NCBI GenBank assembly: GCA_002402635.1
Contig: DHGE01000180.1
Coordinates: forward strand, 1-30,214
Direction: 5' to 3'
Length of the DNA stretch: 30,214 nucleotides
DNA from: Deferribacterales bacterium UBA4806
Lineage (GTDB): Bacteria > Chrysiogenota > Deferribacteres > Deferribacterales > UBA228
This document shows, piece by piece, positions 16,620-25,360 of this stretch (its first letter is position 1; each line of letters begins with the position of its first letter). The position numbers were made by a program, and so were the translations under genes. Below the pieces are notes generated by a model. It was given only the letters and a program-made list of their open reading frames with translations. It did no database searches and was not told the origin of the DNA.

Positions 16620-18191
16620 TTAGACAACTTCATAGGGGAGCATCATTTCAAAGTCTTCATGCTCTAACATATGACAATGCCATACATACTTGCCTCTATA
16701 TCCTTCAAATTTTACCTTAATAGTTGTAACTTCTCCAGGGTTAGCAACAACTACATCTTTAAATCCTTTTTCATAATCCTCAGGACTTCTAGATATATCA
16801 GTATTGATCACATCACCTGTTTTGTTAAACCTATCAACATCAAAAGATTGCCTTTCAAGAATGATAAATTTTACCAAGTGAAGATGGATAGGATGGGAGT
16901 CTTCTGTTAGATTAACAAAACGCCATACCTCCACATCATCTAATTTAACTTTAACAATATCTGGGTCATCCCATCTTTTTTTGTTGAGTAAATGTATCAT
17001 AAGCCCCGTCTTTTCATCAGTTGCCATATCCAGAGTGAAATCTCTTATAATTGTAGCATTTGAATTGACCAAATCATCTAACTTATCTGGAATTGCCTTA
17101 TTATTTAAATAAAAATATCCTTTGCTAGCTCTATTCTTTATCCTGAACTGCATTACATTTTTTAATTTCCCTATAGGTGCCTCTCCTTCAGGGTATGGTG
17201 CAGTAGCATCATTTGTCAATTTAACCATTTCGCCTTTCAATTTAGAAAAATCTATCACTATCTCTGCTCTTTCAGAAGGAGCTAATAATATATTATCTAA
17301 GCACACATAATTTTTAAGTAAGCCCTGTTCTGTTGCTATTTGATAGAAAGGCAAGCCTTCCAATGATAAATTATAAAATCTCGCATTTGATGCATTCAAT
17401 AATCTAAATCTATAAAGTTCAGGATCTACATCAACATAAGGCCATATTTTACCATTTACTACATTAAAATCCCCATAAACTTCAGGCTCAAACGATTCAG
17501 GATAGGCCACCTGGCCAAAAAAATCAAAATTTTTATCCTGTAGCAAGATGGGTACATCATATTTATCCATAGGTAGTCCAAGGTTTTTATCTCTATTATT
17601 ATCTTTTATTATATAAAAACCTGCTAATCCCGCATAAATATTCAGTCTCGTAATTCCCATTGAATGGTCATGATACCATAAAGTTGCATCATCCTGTTCA
17701 TTAGGATACTGATAGAGGACTTCATTCCCTGGTAAGAACCAGTCTTCTGGATAACCATCATAGATGTCATAAGTTTTAGCACCATGAACGTGGATAACCG
17801 TTCGAACATCAGGAACATTTGTGCCTGCTCCATGAATTCTATGATCAATAGTAAATAAATGTCTTTTTGGTAAATTATTCTGCCATGAAACTGTTGCAAT
17901 TTCATTAGGACTAACCTCAATAGTTGGGCCTAAATAATGTCCATTAAAGCCCCAAACTCTGCTATCAAAAAGAAATTTATGAAATCTATGATTACTTTCC
18001 TTCATTTCCATAATATATATATTATTCTTAGACATAAATGCTTTTGACAATACTGGCATTGAATCAACAAAGGGCGGCAATATATCGACTAGACTAGGAA
18101 GCTTACTACTGTAAAGAAGATTATTGCCAAGCGTATAGAAACCTGCTGTTGATGTCAACAAAAACTTTAAAAATTCTCTTCTATTAATCAT
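16620..18191 (-). CDS. Tat-exported multicopper oxidase (CotA/laccase-like)
   Basis: 523 residues. It starts with a Tat signal (NRREFLKFL). All four copper-binding motifs are present: HVHGAKTYD...GYPEDWF at 134, LWYHDHSMGITRLNIYAGLA with HDH at 174-176, HPIHLH at 433, and HCHMLEHEDFEM at 505-516 with Cys506, His511 and Met516 as type-1 ligands. The order and the text around them match the CotA group. Such enzymes take electrons from phenols or metal ions (Cu+, Mn2+, Fe2+) and reduce O2 to water; the substrate is not clear here. It implies contact with oxygen, or detoxification of metals or O2, in an otherwise anaerobic setting. It sits between a ZIP transporter and a TerC-like protein. Confidence 0.9.
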   Translation of the reverse strand: MINRREFLKFLLTSTAGFYTLGNNLLYSSKLPSLVDILPPFVDSMPVLSKAFMSKNNIYIMEMKESNHRFHKFLFDSRVWGFNGHYLGPTIEVSPNEIATVSWQNNLPKRHLFTIDHRIHGAGTNVPDVRTVIHVHGAKTYDIYDGYPEDWFLPGNEVLYQYPNEQDDATLWYHDHSMGITRLNIYAGLAGFYIIKDNNRDKNLGLPMDKYDVPILLQDKNFDFFGQVAYPESFEPEVYGDFNVVNGKIWPYVDVDPELYRFRLLNASNARFYNLSLEGLPFYQIATEQGLLKNYVCLDNILLAPSERAEIVIDFSKLKGEMVKLTNDATAPYPEGEAPIGKLKNVMQFRIKNRASKGYFYLNNKAIPDKLDDLVNSNATIIRDFTLDMATDEKTGLMIHLLNKKRWDDPDIVKVKLDDVEVWRFVNLTEDSHPIHLHLVKFIILERQSFDVDRFNKTGDVINTDISRSPEDYEKGFKDVVVANPGEVTTIKVKFEGYRGKYVWHCHMLEHEDFEMMLPYEVV

Positions 18192-18198
18192 TAATTTA

Positions 18199-18226
18199 AT
18201 GATATATTTTAGATAAATAAATTCAA
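18199..18226 (-). promoter_or_regulatory. Possible promoter of the multicopper oxidase, leaderless geometry
   Basis: Minus-strand TTGAAT (18226-18221), 16-base spacer, TATCAT (18204-18199), 7 bases, then the ATG at 18191. No ribosome site is present. The -35 side overlaps an inverted repeat (18224-18251). The boxes are weaker than those of the formate dehydrogenase promoter. Confidence 0.35.
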
Positions 18227-18251
18227 TTTAAATTAAATTTATATTAAATTG
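18224..18251. repeat. 8-bp inverted repeat between terC-like gene and multicopper oxidase
   Basis: CAATTTAA (18224-18231) and TTAAATTG (18244-18251) are perfect inverted copies separated by 12 bases. It could be an operator at the oxidase promoter or a weak AT-only terminator for the upstream minus-strand gene. Chance is also likely at this base composition. Confidence 0.3.
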
Positions 18252-18271
18252 CTTCTTTTATTTATTAATAC

Positions 18272-19198
18272 CTATAAACATTCTTTATTCTTTTCAGGGT
18301 ATAAAATCGACAAAGTAATTGTAATAAACAAAATTAAAGCAATTACTAGAAGTGTAATATAAATTGGGATTTCAAAAAAATGCCCAATTAACATTTTTAT
18401 ACCTATAAAAAACAATATAACCGCAAGACCATAATTTAAGAATCTTATTAACTCAATAAGATTTGCAATGGCAAAATACAAAGCCCGTAATCCTAAAACT
18501 GCAAAAGCATTGGAACTAAAGGCAATAAAAGGGTCAAGTGTTACTCCAAAAACAGCAGGAATCGAATCTAATGCAAACATAATATCGGTTGTTTCTACAA
18601 CAATCAAGGTCAAAAATAGAGGTGTAAATATTATTTTTTTATTCTTCCTCACAAAGAACTGGCCATCCAAATAACCATCTGTTACAGGCAAAAATTTCCC
18701 TACAATGCGCACAACAGGATTTTTATCAACACTTACCTTTTTACCCCTACTTGTAAGTAACTTTATAGCACTATAAATAAGAATTAAACCAAAAATATAT
18801 AAAAGCCATTCAAACTCTCTAATAAGTTTAATGCCTACAAGAATAAAAACAATGCGCATAATAAAAGCACCTATTATCCCCCAGAATAGTACTTTATGCC
18901 TGTATTTTTGTGGTACATTAAAAAATGAAAAAAGCAATATAAAAACAAACAGATTGTCCACACTGAGGGATAGTTCAACAAGATAAGCCCCATAATATTC
19001 AAGCGCCGAATTTGTACCAAAAGAATAGTACACAATAATGCCAAATATAAGGGCCAAACCTATCCACATAATACTGAATATAATTGCTTCCCTAAAGGCT
19101 ATAGTATGAGAGTTCCTTTGAAAAACCAATAAATCCAAACACAACATAATAATAAAAAATATTGTTAAACCAACCCAATAATATACATGTATATCCAT
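18272..19198 (-). CDS. TerC/Alx-family integral membrane protein
   Basis: 308 residues with about nine membrane helices. Typical TerC features are FREAIIFSIMWIGLALIFG early, AYLVELSLSVDNLFVFILLF (acidic residues in a helix) at about residue 70, and VVETTDIMFALDSIPAVFGV at about residue 200, with conserved Asp/Glu thought to bind metal. Members such as Alx export Mn2+ or protect exported metalloenzymes; others go with tellurite resistance. No yybP-ykoY type riboswitch is possible here, because the promoter lies directly before the start codon. It is next to a multicopper oxidase and near a ZIP transporter, which supports a metal role. Confidence 0.88.
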   Translation of the reverse strand: MDIHVYYWVGLTIFFIIMLCLDLLVFQRNSHTIAFREAIIFSIMWIGLALIFGIIVYYSFGTNSALEYYGAYLVELSLSVDNLFVFILLFSFFNVPQKYRHKVLFWGIIGAFIMRIVFILVGIKLIREFEWLLYIFGLILIYSAIKLLTSRGKKVSVDKNPVVRIVGKFLPVTDGYLDGQFFVRKNKKIIFTPLFLTLIVVETTDIMFALDSIPAVFGVTLDPFIAFSSNAFAVLGLRALYFAIANLIELIRFLNYGLAVILFFIGIKMLIGHFFEIPIYITLLVIALILFITITLSILYPEKNKECL

Positions 19199-19207
19199 AA
19201 TTGGGTT

Positions 19208-19236
19208 ACTATAAATATATTAAGCGATTTTTACAA
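19208..19236 (-). promoter_or_regulatory. Promoter of the terC-like gene, near-leaderless
   Basis: Minus-strand TTGTAA (19236-19231), 17 bases, TATAGT (19213-19208, 5 of 6), then 9 bases to the ATG at 19198. The predicted leader is about 2 bases and there is no ribosome site. Confidence 0.55.
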
Positions 19237-19288
19237 TATATTTTTCTTAACACTACAAATATAACTTAATTTTTATATTGATTTACTA

Positions 19289-19319
19289 TATAATAGTTAT
19301 TTAATAGAAGGAGATAAAA
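19289..19319 (+). promoter_or_regulatory. -10 box and strong ribosome site of the SDR gene
   Basis: A perfect TATAAT (19289-19294) with a weak -35 (TTAATT at 19266), followed by AAGGAGA 6 bases before the ATG at 19320. This shows the conventional layout with a leader of about 20 bases. Confidence 0.45.
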
Positions 19320-20120
19320 ATGCATTTAGGATTAAAGAAAAAAAATGTTTTAATTACAGGTTCTTCACGTGGTATTGGTAGAGCTATAGCAATTGCTTTT
19401 GCTCATGAAGGAGCTAATATTGTTATTTGCGCAAGGGGAAAAGAGAAATTAGATGAATTAAAGGAAATCCTTAATGATATGAACATAACTGTGCTACCAG
19501 TCATTGCTGATTTAACAAAAGTAGAAGATATAAAAAAAGTTGCCTATGAAGCTTTGGAACAATTCCAACACATTGATATCTTAGTTAATAATGTTGGGGG
19601 CGCAGAATTATATAGAAAATTCGAAAATATAAGTGAGGAAGATTGGATAGATACTTTTAATTTAAATTTCTTCTCAGCTGTTAGGATGACAAAAGAGATT
19701 ATACCTTCAATGAAAAAAATGAAGTGGGGTAGAATAATAAATATTGCTTCAGAATCTGGTATTCAACCGGATCCATTTATGCCAGATTACAATGCAGCCA
19801 AAGCTGCTATTATTAATTTTACCAAATCTTTATCAAAGGCTTACGGCCACTATAACATTTTAATAAACTCTGTTTCCCCGGCCTTGACCAATACAGAATT
19901 AATTGAAGATAGTTTTCTAAAGGAAGCTGAAATGAAAAAAACTACTGTTGATAAAATAATGACAGATTTTTTGACACATGTAAGACCTAATATTGCTTTA
20001 AAGAGACCTGCAATGCCAGAAGAAATAGCCTCAGTTGTAGTTTTTTTAGCATCAACTAAAGCATCATTTATAACTGGTACTAACATAAGAGTTGATGGCG
20101 GTTCTATCAACTCTATATAA
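19320..20120 (+). CDS. Short-chain dehydrogenase/reductase
   Basis: 266 residues, classical SDR. The cofactor motif is TGSSRGIGRA (residues 13-22), with NNVGG at 90-94. The catalytic residues are Ser144 in NIASESG, Tyr157 and Lys161 in YNAAK. Arg39 in VICARGKEK after strand 2 suggests NADP(H). The C-terminus (RPAMPEEIASVVVFLAST, TGTNIRVDGGS) is like FabG-type 3-oxoacyl reductases, but this is common across SDRs and the substrate cannot be read. The aminotransferase follows after 21 bases with its own ribosome site, so a joint pathway, for instance in amino-acid or hydroxy/oxo-acid turnover, is an inference. Confidence 0.85.
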   Translation: MHLGLKKKNVLITGSSRGIGRAIAIAFAHEGANIVICARGKEKLDELKEILNDMNITVLPVIADLTKVEDIKKVAYEALEQFQHIDILVNNVGGAELYRKFENISEEDWIDTFNLNFFSAVRMTKEIIPSMKKMKWGRIINIASESGIQPDPFMPDYNAAKAAIINFTKSLSKAYGHYNILINSVSPALTNTELIEDSFLKEAEMKKTTVDKIMTDFLTHVRPNIALKRPAMPEEIASVVVFLASTKASFITGTNIRVDGGSINSI

Positions 20121-20141
20121 ATAGTTTAAAAGGAGGCGTCA

Positions 20142-21320
20142 ATGAAATATTATCTCAATCCACCAGACAGAATACTTATGGGGCCAGGGCCTTCAAATGT
20201 CAGTTATAAGGTATTGGAAGCACAGGCTAAACCTGTAATAGGACATTTAGACCCAGAATTTATCAAAATAATGAATGAAGTAGCTGATATGTTGAGACTT
20301 TTGTTTGGAACAAAGAATATACTAACCCTACCAATTTCCGCAACAGGCAGTGCTGGCATGGAAACAGTGTGCGTTAATTTGCTAGAGGAAGGGGATAATG
20401 CATTAATTTGTGTAAATGGTGTATTTGGGACACGTATGGTTGATGTTGCTGAAAGGTGTGGTGCAAACGTTACTAAACTTGAAGCACCCTGGGGAAAAAT
20501 AATTGAACCAGATAACGTTAAGCGTGCATTAAAGGTTAAAAAATATAAATTTGTAGGAATTGTACATGCTGAGACTTCAACAGGTGTTTGGCAACCTTTA
20601 GATGAAATTGCTAAGATAGTACATGAAGCTGGTGCCCTATTTGTTACAGACCATGTAACAGCAATAGGAGGCATTCCTGTAGAGATTGATAAACTTGGTA
20701 TTGATGCAGCCTATGCAGGCACACAGAAATGTATTTCTGCCCCTCCTGGCCTATCTCCAATAACATTCAACGAAAAAAGTATAGAAATTTTTTCACATAG
20801 GAAGAAGAAGGTACAAAGCTGGTATTTAGATTTAAATATGATTGGTAAGTACTGGGGTGGTAAAGAAAGAGCATACCACCATACGGCACCTATTTCATCC
20901 ATATATGGACTACATACCGCCTTAAATATTATTCTAGAAGAAGGCTTATCTAATGTATACAAAAGGCATCTTACTTTGGGTAGGGCTTTACAAAAAGGTT
21001 TAACTGCAATGGGATTGAAATTATTCGTAGAGGATGAAAAATATAGACTTCCAGAACTTACATCAGTGTACATACCACCAAATATAGATGATAAAGTAGT
21101 TAGAATGAGATTATTAGAAGAATTTAATATTGAAATTGGAGCTGGACTTGGGGCATATGCCGGAAAAATCTGGCGCATAGGATTAATGGGCCATACCTGC
21201 AATATTAATAATATAATTTTATTTTTAAATGCACTAGCCATAATATTAAAAAATCTTGGTTTTAATTGTGATAACAGTGATGCCATTAATGAAGTATACA
21301 ATTATATTAAGGGGTATTGA
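20142..21320 (+). CDS. Alanine/serine-glyoxylate-type aminotransferase (class V)
   Basis: 392 residues of the PLP fold type I class V family. Visible are the N-terminal MGPGPSNVSYKVLEA (the usual substrate loop), SATGSAGME, HAETSTGVWQPL, Asp170 in FVTDHVTAIGG for the PLP pyridine nitrogen, and Lys196 in YAGTQKCISAPPG, which forms the Schiff base. The end shows WRIGLMGHTCN. This matches alanine-glyoxylate, serine-glyoxylate or serine-pyruvate aminotransferases, whose exact amino donor is not readable. The ribosome site AAAGGAGG precedes the ATG. It is the second gene of an operon with an SDR, which could reduce the product oxo-acid, or oxidise an alcohol to give it. Confidence 0.87.
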   Translation: MKYYLNPPDRILMGPGPSNVSYKVLEAQAKPVIGHLDPEFIKIMNEVADMLRLLFGTKNILTLPISATGSAGMETVCVNLLEEGDNALICVNGVFGTRMVDVAERCGANVTKLEAPWGKIIEPDNVKRALKVKKYKFVGIVHAETSTGVWQPLDEIAKIVHEAGALFVTDHVTAIGGIPVEIDKLGIDAAYAGTQKCISAPPGLSPITFNEKSIEIFSHRKKKVQSWYLDLNMIGKYWGGKERAYHHTAPISSIYGLHTALNIILEEGLSNVYKRHLTLGRALQKGLTAMGLKLFVEDEKYRLPELTSVYIPPNIDDKVVRMRLLEEFNIEIGAGLGAYAGKIWRIGLMGHTCNINNIILFLNALAIILKNLGFNCDNSDAINEVYNYIKGY

Positions 21321-21342
21321 CATTTAGCAGTATTTAATTTAA

Positions 21343-21370
21343 TTGCTATACAATAATATAATAATATAAT
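21343..21370 (+). promoter_or_regulatory. Promoter of the chemoreceptor gene, leaderless geometry
   Basis: TTGCTA (21343-21348), 16 bases, a perfect TATAAT (21365-21370), then 6 bases to the ATG at 21377. The expected start of transcription falls on the start codon. No ribosome site is present. Confidence 0.5.
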
Positions 21371-21376
21371 TTTAAA

Positions 21377-23302
21377 ATGATGGACTTTTTATTTAAGACT
21401 ATAAACAGGAAAGTTATATTTGCCTTAATTTTGGTTGCCGCCTTGTTAATTGCATCGATTATAATATATTCTATAATCAATAACAAAATTATTAATGATA
21501 TATTAATAAGCAGTAATCAAGATTTTAAAAATATAATTTTTACAACAACCTATGATGCTATAAAATATGGGGATATGGATACTTTTAATAAAGTAATTGA
21601 AGAGATAGCAAAAGAAAATAACAATATAATTGAAATTTCATTGCTAGATAAAAATGGCTTTATTAAGTATTCAACAGATAATGCTAATATCGGCAAAAAA
21701 ATAACAAGCAAATTATCAGATAAAGAGCACGTAGAAAGTTATTCAGATACAAATATTCATTACATACCCTTAAGAACATCAAGAGAGTGTCTCAGCTGCC
21801 ATAACAATTGGCAAGATAGTGATATTAATGGTTATTATAAACTTTCACTAAATACTTCAAAATTTAATATCTTGCGCAATGCTAACTACTATTTTCTAAT
21901 TTTTGTTATTATAGCAAGTGTCATTACAATATTATTCTTCTATTTTATAATACGATTTAACCTTGTCAAACATATTAATAAGATTAATAAAAATGTCGAA
22001 AAGATGGCCACTAATTTAGATTTTACCATTTCAATTCACTCTAAAACTAAAGATGAAATTAGAACAATTGCAGATAACATAAATTACCTCAAAAAAAATT
22101 TTGAAAACACCATAATTAATTTGATAAGAACCATTTCAGATACCTTAGAGACCTTTGTACCTACCTTCTTCACCTTTACAGAATTTTCTACAAACATTGA
22201 TGAAACAGTTCAACTATCTAACCAAGTCGCAGCTGCAACTGAGGAATTAGATGCTTCTTTTAAAGATACGACAAATAATATCACAGCAATTTCAGATAAA
22301 ACATCCCATATAGTGGAATTGTCTGATAATGGTTCACAATTAATGAATAACTCTACAGCTAATTCTGTAGAGATTAATAATCTCATAACTAACTTAGTAA
22401 CGGATATAAAAGTGTTAACTGATAATAGTAAAAATATCGGTGAGATTCTAACGTTAATTCATGATATTTCAGATCAGACAAATCTGCTGGCATTGAATGC
22501 TGCAATTGAAGCAGCGAGAGCCGGAGAAGCTGGAAGAGGCTTTGCTGTTGTAGCTGATGAGGTGAGAAAATTGGCTGAAAGAACTATCCAGTCGGCAGAT
22601 AGCATCGATTCAATAATAAAAGAAATGGATAACAATGTTACAACAGCTTCAAAAAATGCATCAAATATCCTTAATATTGTAAAGAGTCAAAATAAATCAA
22701 TGCAGGAAGCCAATAAAGCCTTTACAACTATCGCTGATAGCATTTCAGAGTTAGATAATATTCTGACAAACATTGCTTCCGCCGTGGAGGAACAATCAAG
22801 AACCTTTACGGAGATTGCAGGCAATTTTGAGCAAGTAAGAGCAATGGCAGAGAAGAATGCTTCAGAATCAGTAAAACTTGAAGAAACGCTCACAGGTGCA
22901 ACAGGAGCAATGGGCGCACTTGTTAACAATGTTGATGTTTTTAAATTTTCAAAAAGGGTTTACCCATTTATTAAAGCAAAAATTGCCCACATACTATATG
23001 TAAATTCCCTTTTTGCTTCATATTTTAACAAAGCCGTTAATATTGAAAGGGATCCTAAAAAATGTGATTTTGGTAAATTTTACTATGATGAAGGATTAAA
23101 AATATTTAAAGATGATCCTGACTTTCGGAATTTAGAAAAAATCCACGATAATATTCATTTATGTGCAAATAGACTTATTAAGGCCATCGAAGGCAACAAT
23201 GATGTTGAGGCGAAAAAAGTACTCATTGATGCTAAAACATATTTTATTGATTTAGAAAAACAGCTCAATACACTGATAACAAAATATGTTAAAATCAACT
23301 AA
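21377..23302 (+). CDS. Methyl-accepting chemotaxis protein with periplasmic c-type heme site and CZB domain
   Basis: 641 residues. Order: membrane helix (about 12-34); a periplasmic sensor of about 135 residues holding CLSCH (Cys138, Cys141, His142), a covalent heme c site, in its C-terminal part; second helix (about 170-192); HAMP; coiled-coil signalling domain with the hairpin [20 protein letters not shown] and [12 protein letters not shown]; and a C-terminal CZB zinc domain (about 533-640) with the H...C...H...H pattern ([28 protein letters not shown]). Heme-bearing chemoreceptors are known from Geobacter and should sense redox state or a gas ligand; CZB domains bind zinc and report on it or on hypochlorous acid. 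Two ATGs lie in tandem at 21377 and 21380. No other chemotaxis gene is nearby. Confidence 0.9.
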   Translation: MMDFLFKTINRKVIFALILVAALLIASIIIYSIINNKIINDILISSNQDFKNIIFTTTYDAIKYGDMDTFNKVIEEIAKENNNIIEISLLDKNGFIKYSTDNANIGKKITSKLSDKEHVESYSDTNIHYIPLRTSRECLSCHNNWQDSDINGYYKLSLNTSKFNILRNANYYFLIFVIIASVITILFFYFIIRFNLVKHINKINKNVEKMATNLDFTISIHSKTKDEIRTIADNINYLKKNFENTIINLIRTISDTLETFVPTFFTFTEFSTNIDETVQLSNQVAAATEELDASFKDTTNNITAISDKTSHIVELSDNGSQLMNNSTANSVEINNLITNLVTDIKVLTDNSKNIGEILTLIHDISDQTNLLALNAAIEAARAGEAGRGFAVVADEVRKLAERTIQSADSIDSIIKEMDNNVTTASKNASNILNIVKSQNKSMQEANKAFTTIADSISELDNILTNIASAVEEQSRTFTEIAGNFEQVRAMAEKNASESVKLEETLTGATGAMGALVNNVDVFKFSKRVYPFIKAKIAHILYVNSLFASYFNKAVNIERDPKKCDFGKFYYDEGLKIFKDDPDFRNLEKIHDNIHLCANRLIKAIEGNNDVEAKKVLIDAKTYFIDLEKQLNTLITKYVKIN

Positions 23303-23394
23303 TATAAAGAACATATAATAATTATAAAAAGTTTTGTATTTACTAAAATTTGTAATATATTATTCTAAAATAAATAGAGATAAAAAGTAAAAAT

Positions 23395-25110
23395 ATGCTT
23401 ACAACAACAGCTGTTATTTTATTAGGTTTAATAATATACATTGCCACTTACTATACCTATGGTAAATATATTAAAAATAGAATTGTTAAGCTCTCAGACA
23501 AGGAAGTTCCTTCAAAAAGATTGTATGATGGTATAGATTTTGTTCCTGCTAATAAATATGTTCTCTTCGGGCATCACTTTGCCTCAATTGCTGGAGCTGC
23601 CCCTATAGTTGGTCCTGTAATTGCACTCGCCTGGGGGTGGTTGCCTGCGCTTTTATGGGTATGGTTTGGTAATATATTAATTGGAGCTGTTCACGATTAC
23701 TTGTCATTGATATCATCTATTCGTAATGAAGGCCACTCTATTCAGTGGATTGCAGGAAAGGTTATTAAAGAGAGAGCAGGTAAGATCTTTGCATGGTTTG
23801 TATTATTTGTATTAATATTACTTATAGCTGCTTTTTCAGCCATTATTGGAAAACTTCATGTAGCTCAACCTTCAGTACCAACTGTTTATCTTTTAACAAT
23901 ACTCATAGCTTTATTCTTAAGCTATCTACTTTATAAAAGAAAAATGAATATCGCAATGGCAACCACAATTTGCCTAAGTTTACTTATCCTTTCAATTATA
24001 GTAGGTTACTTTCTTCCTACAAAATTAAGTTATACAACATGGATGATAATTCTATTTTTCTATATAATCATAGTATCATCACTTCCTGTAAATTTGCTAT
24101 TGCAACCCAGAGATTACCTTAATGCGTGGCTGCTTATCATTTGCCTAATATTTGCTGGTGTAATCATGTTATTTTCATTTAAATTTCTCAATTTTCCATA
24201 TGCAACTACTTTTAGCGCAAAGGTTGTAAATAATTTGAACTCACCTTTCTGGCCAGTAATCCCATTGATTGTGGCTTGTGGTTCTCTATCTGGTTTCCAT
24301 GCATTAGTTGCCTCTGGAACAACATCTAAACAGATATCGGATGAACAAGATGCCCAGTTTATTGGCTATGGGGCAATGCTGGTTGAGGGGTTTTTATCGA
24401 CTGTAGTTATTGCAATAGTTGCAGCATTTAGTACACTCAATATTGATATTAATGATAAATTGGCCTTTGCCTCAGGGTATATTTCAACTGTTGATACATC
24501 TGGAGGTCCAATCAGTGTTTTTGCCACAGCTTTTGGTAATGCAGCAAACTATTTGTTTGGATTACCTGTTAATATAATTGTAATAATTGCTTCTTTATGG
24601 GTAGCCTCATTTGCAATGACAACGTTAGATACTGGCAATAGGCTTGCACGTTATGCTTTAGTGGAAATATGTGAGCCCTTAAAAGAGAATAATACCGATT
24701 TTTATAATTTTATTACGAATCGATGGGTAGCCTCAACGCTACCTGCTATTCTTGGGATCACGCTTGCCTGGAGCGGTACATGGTCTATGCTGTGGCCTTC
24801 ATTTGGGGGAGCCAATCAAATGCTTGCTTCAATTGCACTTATTACAACTGCTGCATGGGTAATACGGGTCCAAAAAGAGAAAGCCTATTTCGTGCTTATA
24901 CCTGCTCTTTTATTATGGGTAACAGTAACGGCTGCATTAATCTGGTACCTCTGTGGACCTGTTGTGGCTTTTTTCAATCATGCCCCTTTTCAATCTGCCT
25001 TACTGGGTGCAATTACGATTACAATGCTTATTTTAAATATAATTCTCATTTATGATTTCTATAGACCTGACAAAGATTTATTAAAAAATTTAGAAAAAGA
25101 AAATGTTTAA
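23395..25110 (+). CDS. cstA: CstA-family transporter (peptide/pyruvate)
   Basis: 571 residues, very hydrophobic, about 15 or more membrane helices. Family features are YDGIDFVPANKYVLFGHHFASIAGAAPIVGP near the N-terminus (quoted in part: FGHHFASIAGAAPIVGP), GAVHDYLSLISS, FHALVASGTTSKQI, and WPSFGGANQMLASIAL near the end. This is the CstA/BtsT carbon-starvation family, which takes up pyruvate or peptides by proton symport. It is shorter than E. coli CstA (about 700) but within the range of short family members. It is the first gene of an overlapping three-gene set. No clear promoter or ribosome site was found in the 92 bases upstream apart from a weak GAGAT. Confidence 0.88.
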   Translation: MLTTTAVILLGLIIYIATYYTYGKYIKNRIVKLSDKEVPSKRLYDGIDFVPANKYVLFGHHFASIAGAAPIVGPVIALAWGWLPALLWVWFGNILIGAVHDYLSLISSIRNEGHSIQWIAGKVIKERAGKIFAWFVLFVLILLIAAFSAIIGKLHVAQPSVPTVYLLTILIALFLSYLLYKRKMNIAMATTICLSLLILSIIVGYFLPTKLSYTTWMIILFFYIIIVSSLPVNLLLQPRDYLNAWLLIICLIFAGVIMLFSFKFLNFPYATTFSAKVVNNLNSPFWPVIPLIVACGSLSGFHALVASGTTSKQISDEQDAQFIGYGAMLVEGFLSTVVIAIVAAFSTLNIDINDKLAFASGYISTVDTSGGPISVFATAFGNAANYLFGLPVNIIVIIASLWVASFAMTTLDTGNRLARYALVEICEPLKENNTDFYNFITNRWVASTLPAILGITLAWSGTWSMLWPSFGGANQMLASIALITTAAWVIRVQKEKAYFVLIPALLLWVTVTAALIWYLCGPVVAFFNHAPFQSALLGAITITMLILNIILIYDFYRPDKDLLKNLEKENV

Positions 25111-25360
25111 TAATCTATTAAGCATACTAAAAGGAATTGTTAATGGACCTGTAAAGCTCACAGAATATGAGCTGGGGGAATTAGAAAACATTTTTGCCAT
25201 ATTAATATACCCGAATATAGCAGGTTTTCCCATTGTGCCTACATATATAAGCATGTGTCTGTTGCCCTATATTGAAAAAGAAATTATAGTGGCACTTAAT
25301 AAAATTGTATATAATGATGACCAATTTGTAAAGTGGCTTTCTTCCTTAGATGTTACCTGA
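25103..25360 (+). CDS. Small protein of unknown function between CstA and ArsA-type ATPase
   Basis: 85 residues, overlapping the end of the CstA gene by 8 bases and the start of the ATPase gene by 11, so it is almost surely translated by coupling. The N-terminal third is amphipathic (LLSILKGIVNGPVKLTEYEL); the middle has a hydrophobic, Pro-containing segment (FAILIYPNIAGFPIVPTYIS) that may dip into the membrane; the C-terminus is short and acidic. One Cys (MCLLPYIEKE). I see no resemblance to YbdD/YjiX, the small proteins usually next to cstA. Function unknown; by position it would link the transporter and the ATPase. Confidence 0.7.
   Translation: MFNNLLSILKGIVNGPVKLTEYELGELENIFAILIYPNIAGFPIVPTYISMCLLPYIEKEIIVALNKIVYNDDQFVKWLSSLDVT

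Noticed and set aside
20711..21301. 196-residue minus-strand frame inside the aminotransferase gene
   Set aside because: Its length comes from codon bias of the opposing strand; the plus frame is an intact class V aminotransferase.
24723..25055. 110-residue plus-strand frame inside the CstA gene
   Set aside because: Out of frame with the CstA protein and without homology; Cys/Tyr-rich translation is typical of a shadow frame.
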